Assembly: GCF_029894425.1 (NCBI RefSeq)
Contig: NZ_JARXYJ010000001.1
Span: 7,646,501-7,710,500, forward strand
Source of the DNA: Streptomyces sp. SAI-127
Lineage (GTDB): Bacteria; Actinomycetota; Actinomycetes; Streptomycetales; Streptomycetaceae
Reading direction: 5' to 3'
DNA length: 64,000 nt
Part shown: in pieces, positions 16,689 through 26,226 of the stretch
Position numbering within the stretch: position 1 is the stretch's first letter
Layout: each line of letters starts with the position of its first letter
Made by a program: the position numbers and the translations under genes
The notes under the pieces: generated by a model
Seen by the model: the letters and a program-made list of their open reading frames with translations, nothing else
Told to the model about the DNA's origin: nothing
Databases searched by the model: none

Positions 16689-17758
16689 TGAAGCAGATCC
16701 TGTTCTCAGGAGTCATCGGCCTCTTTCTGACCCTGGTCGGCACCCCGCTGCTGATCAAGCTGCTCGCGCGCAAGGGTTACGGCCAGTACATCCGGGACGA
16801 CGGTCCCCGTGAGCACGCCAGCAAGCGCGGTACGCCGACCATGGGCGGTATCGCCTTCATCCTGGCGACGGTCGCCGCCTACTTCCTGTCCAAGGTCATC
16901 ACCGGCTACCCCCCGACCTACTCGGGCCTGCTGGTGCTCGGCCTGATGTGCGGCATGGGCCTGGTCGGCTTCCTCGACGACTACATCAAGATCGTCAAGC
17001 GGCGTTCGCTGGGCCTGCGGGCCAAGGCGAAGATGGCCGGCCAGCTGATCGTCGGCATCAGCTTCGCGGTGCTCGCGCTCATGTTCCCGGACGTTCGCGG
17101 CAACACCCCGGCTTCCACCAAGCTGTCGTTCATCACCGACTTCGGCTGGAAGATCGGCCCGATCCTGTTCGTGGTCTGGGCGCTGTTCATGATCCTCGCG
17201 ATGTCGAACGGTGTGAACCTCACCGACGGTCTGGACGGCCTCGCCACCGGCGCCTCGGTCCTCGTCTTCGGCGCCTACACGTTCATCGGCGTCTGGCAGT
17301 TCCAGGAGTCCTGCGCCAACGCGGGCACCCTGACCAACCCGAACGCCTGTTACGAGGTGCGAGATCCGCTGGACCTCGCGGTGATCGCCTCCGCGCTGAT
17401 GGGTGCCTGCCTCGGCTTCCTGTGGTGGAACACCTCGCCGGCCAAGGTCTTCATGGGCGACACCGGTTCGCTCGCCCTCGGCGGTGTCCTCACGGGCCTG
17501 GCGATCCTGTCCCGCACGGAGCTCCTGGTCGCCATCATGGGCGGTCTGTTCGTCCTCATCACCATGTCCGTCGTCATCCAGGTCGGCTCCTTCCGGATGA
17601 CGGGCAAGCGGGTCTTCCGGATGGCACCGCTGCAGCACCACTTCGAACTCAAGGGCTGGTCAGAAGTCCTCATCGTGGTCCGTTTCTGGATCATCCAGGG
17701 CATCTGTGTGATCGTCGGCCTGGGTCTCTTCTACGCGGGATGGGCAGCAGAAAAGTGA
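16685..17758 (+). CDS. mraY: Phospho-MurNAc-pentapeptide transferase MraY
   Basis: 357 residues with about ten membrane helices. It transfers phospho-MurNAc-pentapeptide to undecaprenyl phosphate to make lipid I. Conserved marks are the early KRGTPTMGGIAFI, the acidic loop FLDDYIKIVKRRS and NLTDGLDGLA. They are followed by KVFMGDTGSLALGG and the cytoplasmic PLQHHFELKGWSE. The ATG overlaps the murF stop (ATGA); a second ATG follows directly. The stop overlaps the murD start (GTGA). Confidence 0.97.
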   Translation: MMKQILFSGVIGLFLTLVGTPLLIKLLARKGYGQYIRDDGPREHASKRGTPTMGGIAFILATVAAYFLSKVITGYPPTYSGLLVLGLMCGMGLVGFLDDYIKIVKRRSLGLRAKAKMAGQLIVGISFAVLALMFPDVRGNTPASTKLSFITDFGWKIGPILFVVWALFMILAMSNGVNLTDGLDGLATGASVLVFGAYTFIGVWQFQESCANAGTLTNPNACYEVRDPLDLAVIASALMGACLGFLWWNTSPAKVFMGDTGSLALGGVLTGLAILSRTELLVAIMGGLFVLITMSVVIQVGSFRMTGKRVFRMAPLQHHFELKGWSEVLIVVRFWIIQGICVIVGLGLFYAGWAAEK

Positions 17759-19173
17759 CCTCCTCGGAGCCCTTGGACTGGCAGGGCAGGCACGTCACCG
17801 TCGCCGGACTCGGTGTCTCCGGCATCCCGGCGGCCAAGGTGCTGCACGCGCGCGGGGCGAACGTCACGGTCGTCAACGACGGCGACGACGCACGCGCGCG
17901 TGAGCAGGCCGCCGAGTTGGAGGCGCTCGGCATCACCGTGCGCCTCGGTGACGGTGCGACCCTGCCCGAGGGCACCGAACTCGTCGTCACCGCACCCGGC
18001 TGGAAGCCGGACAAGCCGCTGTTCGCGGCGGCCCGTGCGGCCGGCCTGGAGATCTGGGGCGATGTCGAACTCGCCTGGCGGCTCAGGGGCCCCGACGCGG
18101 CTCCCTGGCTCGCGATCACCGGCACCAACGGCAAGACGACCACCACCCAGATGCTCGCGTCGATCCTGAAGGCCGCGGGGCTGCGCACCGCCGCCGTCGG
18201 CAACATCGGCGTCTCCCTGCTGGACGCGGTGCTCGGCGACGAGCAGTACGACGTCCTGGCCGTGGAGTTGTCGAGCTATCAGCTCCACTGGGCGCCCTCC
18301 CTGCGCGCCCACTCCGCCGCCGTGCTGAACCTGGCGCCGGACCACCTGGACTGGCACGGCTCCATGGAGGCGTACGCCGCCGACAAGGGCCGCGTCTACG
18401 AGGGCAATCGGGTCGCCTGCGTCTACAACGTCGCCGACAAGGCCACCGAGGACCTGGTGCGCGCGGCGGACGTCGAGGAGGGCTGCCGGGCCGTCGGCTT
18501 CACCCTCGGCACCCCCGGACTGTCCCAACTCGGCGTCGTCGAGGGCATCCTGGTCGACCGCGCCTTCGTCGAGGACCGGCACAAGAACGCCCAGGAACTC
18601 GCCGAGATCTCCGACGTCAATCCGCCCGCCCCGCACAACATCGCCAACGCCCTTGCGGCGGCGGCCCTCGCACGCGCATTCGGGGTGCCCGCCAGGGCCG
18701 TACGGGACGGGCTTCGGGACTTCACGCCGGACGCCCACCGCATCGCCCACGTGGCCGACGTGGACGCGGTCGCGTACGTCGACGACTCCAAGGCCACCAA
18801 CACCCACGCGGCGGAAGCCTCGTTGGCGGCCTACGAGTCGATCGTCTGGATCGCGGGCGGGCTCGCCAAGGGCGCGACCTTCGACGAACTGGTCGCCAAG
18901 TCGGCGAAGCGACTTCGCGGTGTCGTGCTGATCGGCCAGGACCGCGCCCTGATCCGTGAAGCCCTCGCGCGACACGCCCCGGAAGTACCCGTGGTGGACC
19001 TCGACCGGACCGACACTGGGGCGATGCTCGCGGCTGTCCAGGAGGCTTCGCGCCTCGCCGTCGCAGGGGACACGGTGCTGCTGGCCCCGGCCTGCGCCTC
19101 GATGGACATGTTCGCCAACTACAACAAGCGCGGTGACGCGTTCGCGGAGGCGGTTCGCGAACTCGGCTCCTGA
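17755..19173 (+). CDS. murD: UDP-MurNAc-L-Ala:D-Glu ligase MurD
   Basis: 472 residues. It adds D-glutamate to UDP-MurNAc-L-Ala. The N-terminal domain has VTVAGLGVSG, the ATP loop is ITGTNGKTTTTQML (Lys127), and VDDSKATNTHAAEASL followed by WIAGGLAKG mark the C-terminal domain. The start is the GTG of a GTGA overlap with mraY; the frame is open far upstream but that part lies antisense-free within mraY and is a shadow. Confidence 0.95.
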   Translation: MTSSEPLDWQGRHVTVAGLGVSGIPAAKVLHARGANVTVVNDGDDARAREQAAELEALGITVRLGDGATLPEGTELVVTAPGWKPDKPLFAAARAAGLEIWGDVELAWRLRGPDAAPWLAITGTNGKTTTTQMLASILKAAGLRTAAVGNIGVSLLDAVLGDEQYDVLAVELSSYQLHWAPSLRAHSAAVLNLAPDHLDWHGSMEAYAADKGRVYEGNRVACVYNVADKATEDLVRAADVEEGCRAVGFTLGTPGLSQLGVVEGILVDRAFVEDRHKNAQELAEISDVNPPAPHNIANALAAAALARAFGVPARAVRDGLRDFTPDAHRIAHVADVDAVAYVDDSKATNTHAAEASLAAYESIVWIAGGLAKGATFDELVAKSAKRLRGVVLIGQDRALIREALARHAPEVPVVDLDRTDTGAMLAAVQEASRLAVAGDTVLLAPACASMDMFANYNKRGDAFAEAVRELGS

Positions 19174-19193
19174 CCGACGTAGCGGAGGCGTTG

Positions 19194-20555
19194 ATGCCCA
19201 GTAGCCGTACCGGCAGGCCGCCCGTGCAGCGGGCGTCCCGGCGCCCCGCCGTCTCCCGGCCCGCGCGCGAGAACCCCGTACAACGGCTCTGCACGCGCGC
19301 GCGCAAGGCCTGGGACCGGCCGCTGACCGCCTACTACCTCATCCTCGGCGGCAGCCTGCTGATCACCGTGCTCGGTCTGGTGATGGTCTACTCGGCCTCC
19401 CAGATCACGGCTCTGCAGATGTCCCTGCCGGGATCCTTCTTCTTCCGCAAGCAGTTCCTGGCCGCCGTCATCGGCACCGTACTGCTGCTGATCGCCTCCC
19501 GGATGCCGGTCAAGCTGCACCGGGCGCTCGCCTACCCGATCCTGGCGGGCGCGGTCTTCCTGATGGCCCTGGTGCAGGTGCCGGGGATAGGGATGTCGGT
19601 CAACGGCAACCAGAACTGGATCTCGCTCGGCGGTTCCTTCCAGATCCAGCCCAGCGAGTTCGGCAAGCTGGCGCTCGTGCTGTGGGCGGCCGACCTGCTC
19701 GCCCGCAAGCAGGACAAGAAGCTGCTGACCCAGTGGAAGCACATGCTGGTGCCGCTCGTCCCGGTCGCCTTCCTGCTGCTCGGGCTGATCATGCTCGGCG
19801 GCGACATGGGTACGGCGATCATCCTGACGGCGATCCTGTTCGGCCTGCTGTGGCTCGCGGGGGCACCGACCCGGCTGTTCGTGGGGGTGCTGTCGGTCGC
19901 CGCGTTCATCGGGTTCGTCCTCATCAAGACCAGCCCCAACCGCATGGCCCGGCTCGCCTGCATCGGCGCCACCGAGCCCAAGTCCGGCGCCGCCGACTGC
20001 TGGCAGGCCGTGCACGGAATCTACGCCCTCGCCTCCGGCGGAATCTTTGGCTCCGGGCTCGGTGCGAGTGTGGAAAAATGGGGTCAACTCCCCGAAGCCC
20101 ACACCGACTTCATCTTCGCCGTCACCGGTGAGGAACTGGGCCTCGCGGGGACGCTGTCGGTACTCGCCCTCTTCGCGGCTCTAGGCTATGCGGGTATCCG
20201 CGTGGCCGGACGCACGGAGGACCCCTTCGTCAGGTATGCCGCGGGAGGCGTGACCACCTGGATCACCGCTCAGGCTGTGATCAACATCGGTGCGGTGCTC
20301 GGTCTGCTGCCGATCGCCGGTGTCCCGCTCCCGCTGTTCTCCTACGGAGGTTCCGCCCTGCTGCCGACCATGTTCGCCGTCGGGCTGCTGATCGCGTTCG
20401 CGCGTGACGACCCCGCCGCGCGGGCGGCGCTTTCGATGCGGCAACCCCGCTTTGGTAGAAAGCGGGCGGGAGGCGCCGTGCCGGCACGGGGGCCTCGGAG
20501 ATGGAACACGATGAGACGGCGCGCCCCATCGGCGCGTTCGTCCGGAGAGCGGTGA
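19194..20555 (+). CDS. ftsW: Septal glycosyltransferase FtsW (SEDS family)
   Basis: 453 residues, about ten membrane helices. SEDS proteins polymerise glycan strands from lipid II with a class B PBP partner, here FtsI. Typical stretches are MVYSASQITAL, NQNWISLGGSFQIQPSEFGK, and HTDFIFAVTGEELG, then GVPLPLFSYGGSALLPTM. Both ends are basic and predicted cytoplasmic. I chose the ATG at 19194, which has GGAGG 5 bases upstream, over the TTG one codon earlier. A true ftsW rather than rodA is indicated by its place between murD and murG. Confidence 0.95.
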   Translation: MPSSRTGRPPVQRASRRPAVSRPARENPVQRLCTRARKAWDRPLTAYYLILGGSLLITVLGLVMVYSASQITALQMSLPGSFFFRKQFLAAVIGTVLLLIASRMPVKLHRALAYPILAGAVFLMALVQVPGIGMSVNGNQNWISLGGSFQIQPSEFGKLALVLWAADLLARKQDKKLLTQWKHMLVPLVPVAFLLLGLIMLGGDMGTAIILTAILFGLLWLAGAPTRLFVGVLSVAAFIGFVLIKTSPNRMARLACIGATEPKSGAADCWQAVHGIYALASGGIFGSGLGASVEKWGQLPEAHTDFIFAVTGEELGLAGTLSVLALFAALGYAGIRVAGRTEDPFVRYAAGGVTTWITAQAVINIGAVLGLLPIAGVPLPLFSYGGSALLPTMFAVGLLIAFARDDPAARAALSMRQPRFGRKRAGGAVPARGPRRWNTMRRRAPSARSSGER

Positions 20556-20561
20556 ATTTCG

Positions 20562-21656
20562 GTGCATGTCGTACTCGCCGGTGGGGGGACCGCCGGCCAC
20601 ATCGAGCCCGCGCTCGCCCTCGCGGACGCCCTGCGCAGGCAGGACCCGAGCGTGGGGATCACGGCTCTGGGCACGGAACGGGGGCTGGAGACCAAACTCG
20701 TCCCACAGCGCGGCTACGAGCTCGCGCTGATCCCGGCCGTCCCGCTGCCTCGTAAGCCCACTCCCGAGCTGATCACCGTGCCGGGCCGGCTGCGCGGCAC
20801 GATCAAGGCCACCGAGCAGATCCTGGAGCGCACCAAGGCCGACGCCGTCGTCGGCTTCGGCGGCTATGTGGCGCTGCCCGCCTACCTCGCCGCCAAGCGG
20901 CTCGGTGTGCCGATCGTGATCCACGAGGCCAATGCCCGCCCCGGCCTCGCCAACAAGATCGGTTCCCGGTACGCCGCCCAGGTCGCCGTCGCCACGCCGG
21001 ACAGCAAGCTGCGCAACTCCCGCTACATCGGCATCCCGCTGCGCCACACCATCGCCACCCTGGACCGGGCCGCCGCCCGCCCCGAGGCCCGGCACATGTT
21101 CGGCCTCGACCCGAACCTGCCGACCCTGCTGGTCTCCGGCGGCTCGCAGGGCGCCCGGCGCCTCAACGAGGTGGTCCAGCAGGTCGCGCCCTGGCTCCAG
21201 CAGGCCGGGATCCAGATCCTGCACGCGGTCGGCCCGAAGAACGAACTGCCGCACGTACAGCAGATGCCGGGAATGCCCCCCTACATCCCGGTAAGTTACC
21301 TGGACCGGATGGACCTCGCGTACGCCGCGGCCGACATGATGCTCTGCCGCGCGGGGGCGATGACCGTCGCCGAACTCTCCGCCGTCGGGCTGCCGGCCGC
21401 CTACGTCCCGCTGCCCATCGGCAACGGAGAACAGCGGCTGAACGCCCAGCCGGTGGTCAAGGCCGGCGGCGGACTGCTGGTCGACGACGCGGAACTGACG
21501 CCGGACTGGGTCCGGGCCAACGTCCTGCCCGTGCTCGCCGACCCGCACCGGCTGTACGAGATGTCCCGCGCCGCCGCCGAGTTCGGCCGCCGGGACGCCG
21601 ACGAGCTGCTCGTCGGCATGGTGTACGAGGCGATCGCCTCCCACCGACGCCAGTAG
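20562..21656 (+). CDS. murG: UDP-GlcNAc:lipid I GlcNAc transferase MurG
   Basis: 364 residues. It adds GlcNAc to lipid I to form lipid II at the inner face of the membrane. The first glycine-rich loop is [19 protein letters not shown]. Others are [44 protein letters not shown], and the UDP-binding [18 protein letters not shown]. The GTG start is 6 bases after the ftsW stop. The ribosome site is weak (GGAGAG rather far upstream), so reinitiation after ftsW is likely. Confidence 0.96.
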   Translation: MHVVLAGGGTAGHIEPALALADALRRQDPSVGITALGTERGLETKLVPQRGYELALIPAVPLPRKPTPELITVPGRLRGTIKATEQILERTKADAVVGFGGYVALPAYLAAKRLGVPIVIHEANARPGLANKIGSRYAAQVAVATPDSKLRNSRYIGIPLRHTIATLDRAAARPEARHMFGLDPNLPTLLVSGGSQGARRLNEVVQQVAPWLQQAGIQILHAVGPKNELPHVQQMPGMPPYIPVSYLDRMDLAYAAADMMLCRAGAMTVAELSAVGLPAAYVPLPIGNGEQRLNAQPVVKAGGGLLVDDAELTPDWVRANVLPVLADPHRLYEMSRAAAEFGRRDADELLVGMVYEAIASHRRQ

Positions 21657-21675
21657 CCAGGAAAAGGGAGTGGGC

Positions 21676-22470
21676 GTGGCCGGATCGACGACCGCCGAGC
21701 GCGGTGAACGCCAGCAGGAGTCGTCCGGCCCGCCCCCCGCCCGGCGGTTGAGGGTGCGTCGGCTTCGTACGATCATCATTCTTGCCGTCGCGCTCGTGCT
21801 TCTTTCCGCGGGCACCGTCTGGCTGTTGTACGGCTCCCAGTGGCTGCGCGTCGAGCGCGTGTCGGTCTCGGGAACCAGGGTGCTGACTCCGGGGCAGGTC
21901 CGCGAGGCCGCCGACGTCCCGGTCGGATCGCCGCTGATTTCCGTCGACACCGATGCGATTGAGGCACGACTGCTCCGGAAATTGCCCCGAATTGACTCAG
22001 TTGATGTCGCTCGTTCCTGGCCCGACGGAATCGGGCTGAAAGTGACCGAGCGTACTCCGGTTCTGCTTGTCCAAAAGGGCGGAAACTTCGTCGAAGTGGA
22101 CGATGAAGGCGTCCGATTCGCCACGGTTTCTGAGGCCCCCAAAGGCGTCCCGGCGCTGGAATTGACGCTCTCCCCGCCGGACTCCCGTGCCGCGAGCCTG
22201 CGCCGCTTCGGCGAGGCCCGGCTCGTGCGCGAAGCGGTGCGCGTGGCGGGTGACATTCCGGCCGCCGTCGCGCACGCGACCCGTTCCGTCAAGGTGCGTT
22301 CGTACGACGACATCTCCCTGGAGTTGGAGGGCGGCCGTACCGTCGCCTGGGGGAGCAGCGAGAAAGGTGCCGCGAAGGCCCGTACGCTCGCCGCTCTCAT
22401 GAAAGCCACTCCCGATGCGCGGCACTTCGACGTCAGCGTCCCCACAGCCCCTGCGTCATCGGGGAGTTGA
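21676..22470 (+). CDS. ftsQ: Cell division protein FtsQ (POTRA domain)
   Basis: 264 residues. One membrane helix (about residues 33-54) follows a basic head. It is followed by a POTRA domain beginning WLRVERVSVSGTRVLTPGQV and an FtsQ domain with KLPRIDSVDVARSWPDGIGL then KVTERTPVLLVQ. FtsQ links FtsL and its partners within the divisome. The GTG at 21676 has AGGGAG 5 bases upstream; an in-frame GTG at 21670 overlaps that site and is less likely. Codons between about 21955 and 22170 are less G+C-biased than the surroundings (ATT, GAT, TTG, GTT). Confidence 0.92.
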   Translation: MAGSTTAERGERQQESSGPPPARRLRVRRLRTIIILAVALVLLSAGTVWLLYGSQWLRVERVSVSGTRVLTPGQVREAADVPVGSPLISVDTDAIEARLLRKLPRIDSVDVARSWPDGIGLKVTERTPVLLVQKGGNFVEVDDEGVRFATVSEAPKGVPALELTLSPPDSRAASLRRFGEARLVREAVRVAGDIPAAVAHATRSVKVRSYDDISLELEGGRTVAWGSSEKGAAKARTLAALMKATPDARHFDVSVPTAPASSGS

Positions 22471-22517
22471 CGCACATCAGCGCAGGCCAGCACCCTGGTT
22501 GGGCACTGCTACGGCTG

Positions 22518-22532
22518 ATCACATAGGGTGAA
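22518..22532. promoter_or_regulatory. BldD-type operator upstream of ftsZ
   Basis: ATCAC-ATAGG-GTGAA matches the published BldD consensus nTnAC-n5-GTnAn at every fixed position. It overlaps the most upstream candidate -10 element (TAGGGT). ftsZ is a known BldD target in Streptomyces; BldD with cyclic di-GMP represses it during vegetative growth. Confidence 0.7.
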
Positions 22533-22560
22533 AAGAAAAACGGGAGGTTCGGCGTGTTCG

Positions 22561-22590
22561 TTGAACGTGCGCCACTTGTCGACTTAGTGT
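22561..22590 (+). promoter_or_regulatory. Candidate main ftsZ promoter (TTGAAC-18-TAGTGT)
   Basis: This is the best -35/-10 pair in the gap. It would start transcription near 22597, at the edge of a CTGTTC/GAACAG inverted repeat (22592-22597 and 22611-22616), leaving a leader of about 160 bases. Confidence 0.5.
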
Positions 22591-22626
22591 CCTGTTCAGA
22601 AGACTCCAGGGAACAGACACACTGGT

Positions 22627-22651
22627 AACCCTAAACTTCAGCGTTAGGGTT
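22627..22651. repeat. Inverted repeat AACCCTAA-n9-TTAGGGTT in the ftsZ leader
   Basis: Perfect 8-bp arms with a 9-base spacer. It overlaps the candidate -10 TAAACT and could be an operator or an mRNA hairpin about 105 bases before the start codon. Confidence 0.5.
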
Positions 22652-22757
22652 CGGGTCGGCGCTACGGACCGTCCCATTCGGCATCAGTCGGCGGATCGCG
22701 AGGCATCAGTGCCCCGTTGGTTCGGCGACACGTAACTCGAGGCGAGAGGCCTTCGAC

Positions 22758-23954
22758 GTGGCAGCACCGCAGAACTACCTCGCAGTCATCAAAGTCATCG
22801 GTGTCGGCGGCGGTGGTGTCAATGCCATCAACCGGATGATCGAGGTCGGTCTCAAGGGCGTCGAGTTCATCGCCATCAACACCGACGCGCAGGCGCTGTT
22901 GATGAGCGACGCCGACGTCAAACTCGACGTCGGCCGCGAACTCACCCGCGGACTCGGCGCCGGAGCCAACCCGGCCGTGGGCCGCAAGGCCGCCGAGGAC
23001 CACCGCGAGGAGATCGAGGAGGTCCTCAAGGGGGCTGACATGGTCTTCGTGACGGCCGGTGAAGGCGGCGGCACCGGCACCGGCGGCGCGCCCGTCGTGG
23101 CCAACATCGCACGCACCCTGGGCGCCCTCACCATCGGCGTGGTCACGCGCCCGTTCACCTTCGAGGGACGGCGCCGCGCCAACCAGGCCGAGGACGGCAT
23201 CGCCGAACTCCGCGAAGAGGTCGACACCCTCATCGTCATCCCCAACGACCGGCTGCTGTCCATCTCGGACCGTCAGGTCTCCGTCCTCGACGCCTTCAAG
23301 TCGGCGGACCAGGTCCTGCTCTCCGGTGTCCAGGGCATCACCGACCTCATCACCACGCCCGGTCTGATCAACCTCGACTTCGCCGACGTCAAGTCGGTCA
23401 TGTCCGAGGCCGGTTCGGCGCTCATGGGCATCGGCTCGGCCCGCGGCGACGACCGCGCGGTGGCCGCCGCCGAGATGGCGATCTCCTCGCCGCTCCTGGA
23501 GGCGTCCATCGACGGCGCCCGCGGTGTGCTGCTCTCCATCTCCGGCGGCTCCGACCTCGGCCTGTTCGAGATCAACGAAGCGGCTCAGCTGGTCAGCGAG
23601 GCCGCCCACCCCGAGGCCAACATCATCTTCGGTGCGGTCATCGACGACGCCCTCGGCGACGAGGTCCGCGTCACCGTGATCGCCGCCGGCTTCGACGGGG
23701 GACAGCCGCCGACCCGTCGGGAGACGGTCATGGGTTCGTCCTCGAACTCGGCCCGCCGCGAGGAGCCCACTCCGGTACGGCAGACCGAGAGCCGCCCGTC
23801 CTTCGGCTCGCTCGGCAGCGTCACGCCGAAGGAGGACCCGGAGCCCGCGCCCGAGCCGGTCGCCGACCTTCCGGTCCCCCCGCCGGTCCCGCCGTCGCGG
23901 AGCTACACCGACAGCTCGGCCGAGGAGCTGGACGTGCCGGACTTCCTGAAGTGA
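22758..23954 (+). CDS. ftsZ: Cell division GTPase FtsZ
   Basis: 398 residues. The tubulin-like GTPase that forms the Z ring; in Streptomyces it builds both vegetative cross-walls and sporulation ladders. The N-terminal [18 protein letters not shown], the tubulin signature [16 protein letters not shown] and the T7 loop [11 protein letters not shown] are all intact. An acidic/Pro-rich linker leads to the conserved tail peptide DVPDFLK, which binds SepF and other partners. The GTG start has GAGAGG upstream. The stop overlaps the next gene by 4 bases. Confidence 0.98.
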   Translation: MAAPQNYLAVIKVIGVGGGGVNAINRMIEVGLKGVEFIAINTDAQALLMSDADVKLDVGRELTRGLGAGANPAVGRKAAEDHREEIEEVLKGADMVFVTAGEGGGTGTGGAPVVANIARTLGALTIGVVTRPFTFEGRRRANQAEDGIAELREEVDTLIVIPNDRLLSISDRQVSVLDAFKSADQVLLSGVQGITDLITTPGLINLDFADVKSVMSEAGSALMGIGSARGDDRAVAAAEMAISSPLLEASIDGARGVLLSISGGSDLGLFEINEAAQLVSEAAHPEANIIFGAVIDDALGDEVRVTVIAAGFDGGQPPTRRETVMGSSSNSARREEPTPVRQTESRPSFGSLGSVTPKEDPEPAPEPVADLPVPPPVPPSRSYTDSSAEELDVPDFLK

Positions 23955-24679
23955 TAGGACGGCGCGAGAGCGTGAGCGGCGCGCACTTCGCCTTCACCGA
24001 CCGGTGGGGCGGGGTGAGCGCCGCTCCGTATGAGGAGCTCAACCTCGGCGGGGCGGTCGGCGACGACCCCGAGGCCGTGGGGACCAATCGTGAACTGGCC
24101 GCCAAGTCGCTCGGTCTCGATCCCGACCGGGTGGTCTGGATGAACCAGGTGCACGGGGCGGACGCCGTGGTGGTCTCCGCGCCGTGGGGCGAGCGGCCGG
24201 TGCCCCAGGTCGACGCGCTCGTCACCGCCGAACGCGGTCTCGCCCTCGCCGTCCTCACCGCGGACTGCACGCCGGTGCTGCTAGCCGACCCGGTCGCCGG
24301 GATCGCCGCGGCGGCCCACGCGGGCCGGCCCGGCATGGTCGCCGGAGTCGTCCCCGCCGCGCTACGCGCGATGACGGAACTCGGCGCCGATCCCGCCCGG
24401 ATCGTCGCCCGCACCGGACCCGCCGTCTGCGGCAAGTGCTACGAAGTGCCCGAGGAGATGCGCGCCGACGTCGCCGCCGTCGAACCCGCGGCGCACGCCG
24501 AGACGAGTTGGGGCACGCCCTCGGTCGACGTGACCGCCGGAGTGCACGCGCAACTCGACCGGCTCGGGGTGCGCGACCGGCAGCAGTCGCCGGTGTGCAC
24601 GCTGGAATCGGGCGACCACTTCTCGTATCGCCGCGATCGCACCACGGGGCGACTCGCGGGATATGTCTGGCTGGACTGA
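23951..24679 (+). CDS. pgeF: Peptidoglycan editing factor PgeF / YfiH (multicopper polyphenol oxidase family, YlmD)
   Basis: 242 residues. The zinc ligands expected for YfiH proteins are visible: His in NQVHGADAV, Cys in TADCTPVLL and His in [26 protein letters not shown] follows. In E. coli the family hydrolyses misincorporated UDP-MurNAc-L-Ser; purine nucleoside activity has also been reported for relatives. The GTG at 23951 overlaps the ftsZ stop (GTGA); GTG at 23972 is an alternative. The position after ftsZ is conserved in Gram-positive bacteria. Confidence 0.88.
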   Translation: MIGRRESVSGAHFAFTDRWGGVSAAPYEELNLGGAVGDDPEAVGTNRELAAKSLGLDPDRVVWMNQVHGADAVVVSAPWGERPVPQVDALVTAERGLALAVLTADCTPVLLADPVAGIAAAAHAGRPGMVAGVVPAALRAMTELGADPARIVARTGPAVCGKCYEVPEEMRADVAAVEPAAHAETSWGTPSVDVTAGVHAQLDRLGVRDRQQSPVCTLESGDHFSYRRDRTTGRLAGYVWLD

Positions 24680-24685
24680 TGGGGC

Positions 24686-25405
24686 ATGACGGACCGTAAG
24701 GACGAACTCGCCGCAAATCTGGCGAAGGTGGAGCAGCGCATCGCCGCCGCGTGCGCGGCTGCCGGGCGGGCGCGGGAAGAGGTGACCCTCATCGTGGTCA
24801 CCAAGACCTATCCCGCGAGCGACGTGCGGATGCTGTCGGAGCTCGGCGTGCGTCATGTCGCCGAGAACAAGGACCAGGACGCGGCGCCCAAGGCTGCCGA
24901 ATGTTCGGATCTGCCGCTTACCTGGCACTTTGTCGGTCAGTTGCAGACCAACAAAGTGCGATCTGTGGTCGGTTACGCGGATCTCGTGCAGTCCGTCGAT
25001 CGTTCCAAGCTGGTGACGGCTCTTTCGAAGGAGGCCGTGAAGGCCGGGCGCGAAGTGGGATGCCTCATCCAGGTCGCGCTCGACGCCGGTGCGAGCGAGC
25101 GAGGGGAGCGGGGCGGCGTGGCGCCGGGCGGAATCGGGGAGTTGGCCGATCTTGTGGCCGGGGCTCCGGGGTTGCGGCTCGACGGGCTGATGACCGTCGC
25201 TCCGCTCACCGGGGAGTACGCGGGACGCGAACAGGCGGCATTCGAGCGGTTGATGGATTTGTCGACCGACCTGCGCCGAGCCCATCAGGCTGCGAACATG
25301 GTCTCGGCAGGGATGAGTGCGGACCTCGAACAGGCCGTGGCGGCAGGGGCGACACATGTGCGCGTCGGCACCGCGGTACTCGGAGTCCGCCCCAGGCTCG
25401 GGTAA
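24686..25405 (+). CDS. ylmE: PLP homeostasis protein YlmE (YggS/COG0325 family)
   Basis: 239 residues, a single-domain PLP-binding barrel without known catalytic activity that buffers pyridoxal phosphate. The cofactor lysine lies in LIVVTKTYPASDV, followed by HVAENKDQDA, WHFVGQLQTNKV and the phosphate-binding SAGMSADLEQAVAAGATHVR. The ATG is 6 bases after the pgeF stop. It is a constant member of the ftsZ-sepF segment in Gram-positive bacteria. Several stretches use A+T-ending codons more than the neighbours. Confidence 0.92.
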   Translation: MTDRKDELAANLAKVEQRIAAACAAAGRAREEVTLIVVTKTYPASDVRMLSELGVRHVAENKDQDAAPKAAECSDLPLTWHFVGQLQTNKVRSVVGYADLVQSVDRSKLVTALSKEAVKAGREVGCLIQVALDAGASERGERGGVAPGGIGELADLVAGAPGLRLDGLMTVAPLTGEYAGREQAAFERLMDLSTDLRRAHQAANMVSAGMSADLEQAVAAGATHVRVGTAVLGVRPRLG

Positions 25406-25534
25406 CGTCGCCAAGAAGTCGGACCACAGCAGAAAATATGGTCATTACCGCCGAAAGGCGGTCATAACGACCTCGTGGATCGCGGGCACTTGGCAGTCGT
25501 CAGCCGATCCACCACAGAGCGGAGGACTCAGAGA

Positions 25535-26176
25535 ATGGCCGGCGCGATGCGCAAGATGGCGGTCTACCTCGGCCTCGTGGAGGACGATGGGTACGACGGC
25601 CGCGGTTTCGACCCCGACGACGACTTCGAACCTGAACTCGACCCGGAGCCCGAGCGGGACCGCCGACGGCATGAGCCGTCTCACCAGTCACATCAGGCAC
25701 TTCAGCCCGAAAGGGATGAATCGGTCAGAGTCGTGCAGTCCTCGGTGCCGCGCGACTCGGTGCCCCGATCCACTTCGCTGGCCGCGGAATCGGTGCGTCC
25801 CGCGCGCATCGCGCCCGTGGCATCCATCACACAAGAACGCGCAAGCCTGGAGAAGAACGCACCGGTGATCATGCCCAAGGTCGTGTCGGAACGAGAGCCT
25901 TACCGGATCACCACACTTCACCCCCGGACCTACAACGAGGCCCGTACCATCGGGGAACACTTCCGTGAGGGCACCCCGGTGATCATGAACTTGACTGAGA
26001 TGGATGACACAGACGCCAAGCGACTTGTCGACTTTGCGGCGGGTTTGGTGTTTGGTCTTCACGGCAGCATCGAGCGGGTGACGCAGAAGGTGTTCCTGTT
26101 GTCGCCTGCTAACGTCGATGTCACGGCGGAGGACAAGGCCCGCATCGCAGAGGGCGGGTTCTTCAACCAGAGCTGA
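25535..26176 (+). CDS. sepF: Cell division protein SepF
   Basis: 213 residues. SepF anchors FtsZ to the membrane and aligns filaments. The N terminus ([19 protein letters not shown]) is the amphipathic membrane-targeting helix. A long acidic and Gln/Ser-rich linker leads to the C-terminal domain with [19 protein letters not shown] and [20 protein letters not shown], where it binds the FtsZ tail. GGAGGA lies 8 bases before the ATG. The 129-base gap upstream contains an ACCGCC-gaaa-GGCGGT hairpin (25447-25462) and may hold a separate promoter. Confidence 0.95.
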   Translation: MAGAMRKMAVYLGLVEDDGYDGRGFDPDDDFEPELDPEPERDRRRHEPSHQSHQALQPERDESVRVVQSSVPRDSVPRSTSLAAESVRPARIAPVASITQERASLEKNAPVIMPKVVSEREPYRITTLHPRTYNEARTIGEHFREGTPVIMNLTEMDDTDAKRLVDFAAGLVFGLHGSIERVTQKVFLLSPANVDVTAEDKARIAEGGFFNQS

Positions 26177-26226
26177 GAAGCACAACCGGATCGAAGTACG
26201 GAACAGGGGAGAGGGAAAGAAAGACC

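Larger units (their letters stand above)
22471..22757 (+). promoter_or_regulatory. ftsZ promoter region
   Basis: 287 bases of relatively A+T-rich DNA without a gene. In S. coelicolor this gap holds three ftsZ promoters, one of them boosted during sporulation. Candidates here are a -10 TAGGGT at 22524-22529 (TTGGGC 19 bases before), TTGAAC-18-TAGTGT at 22561-22590, and TAAACT at 22632-22637. GACAC, the core of the WhiA site, occurs at 22616-22620 and 22727-22731. Which promoter is which cannot be decided from sequence. Confidence 0.75.
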
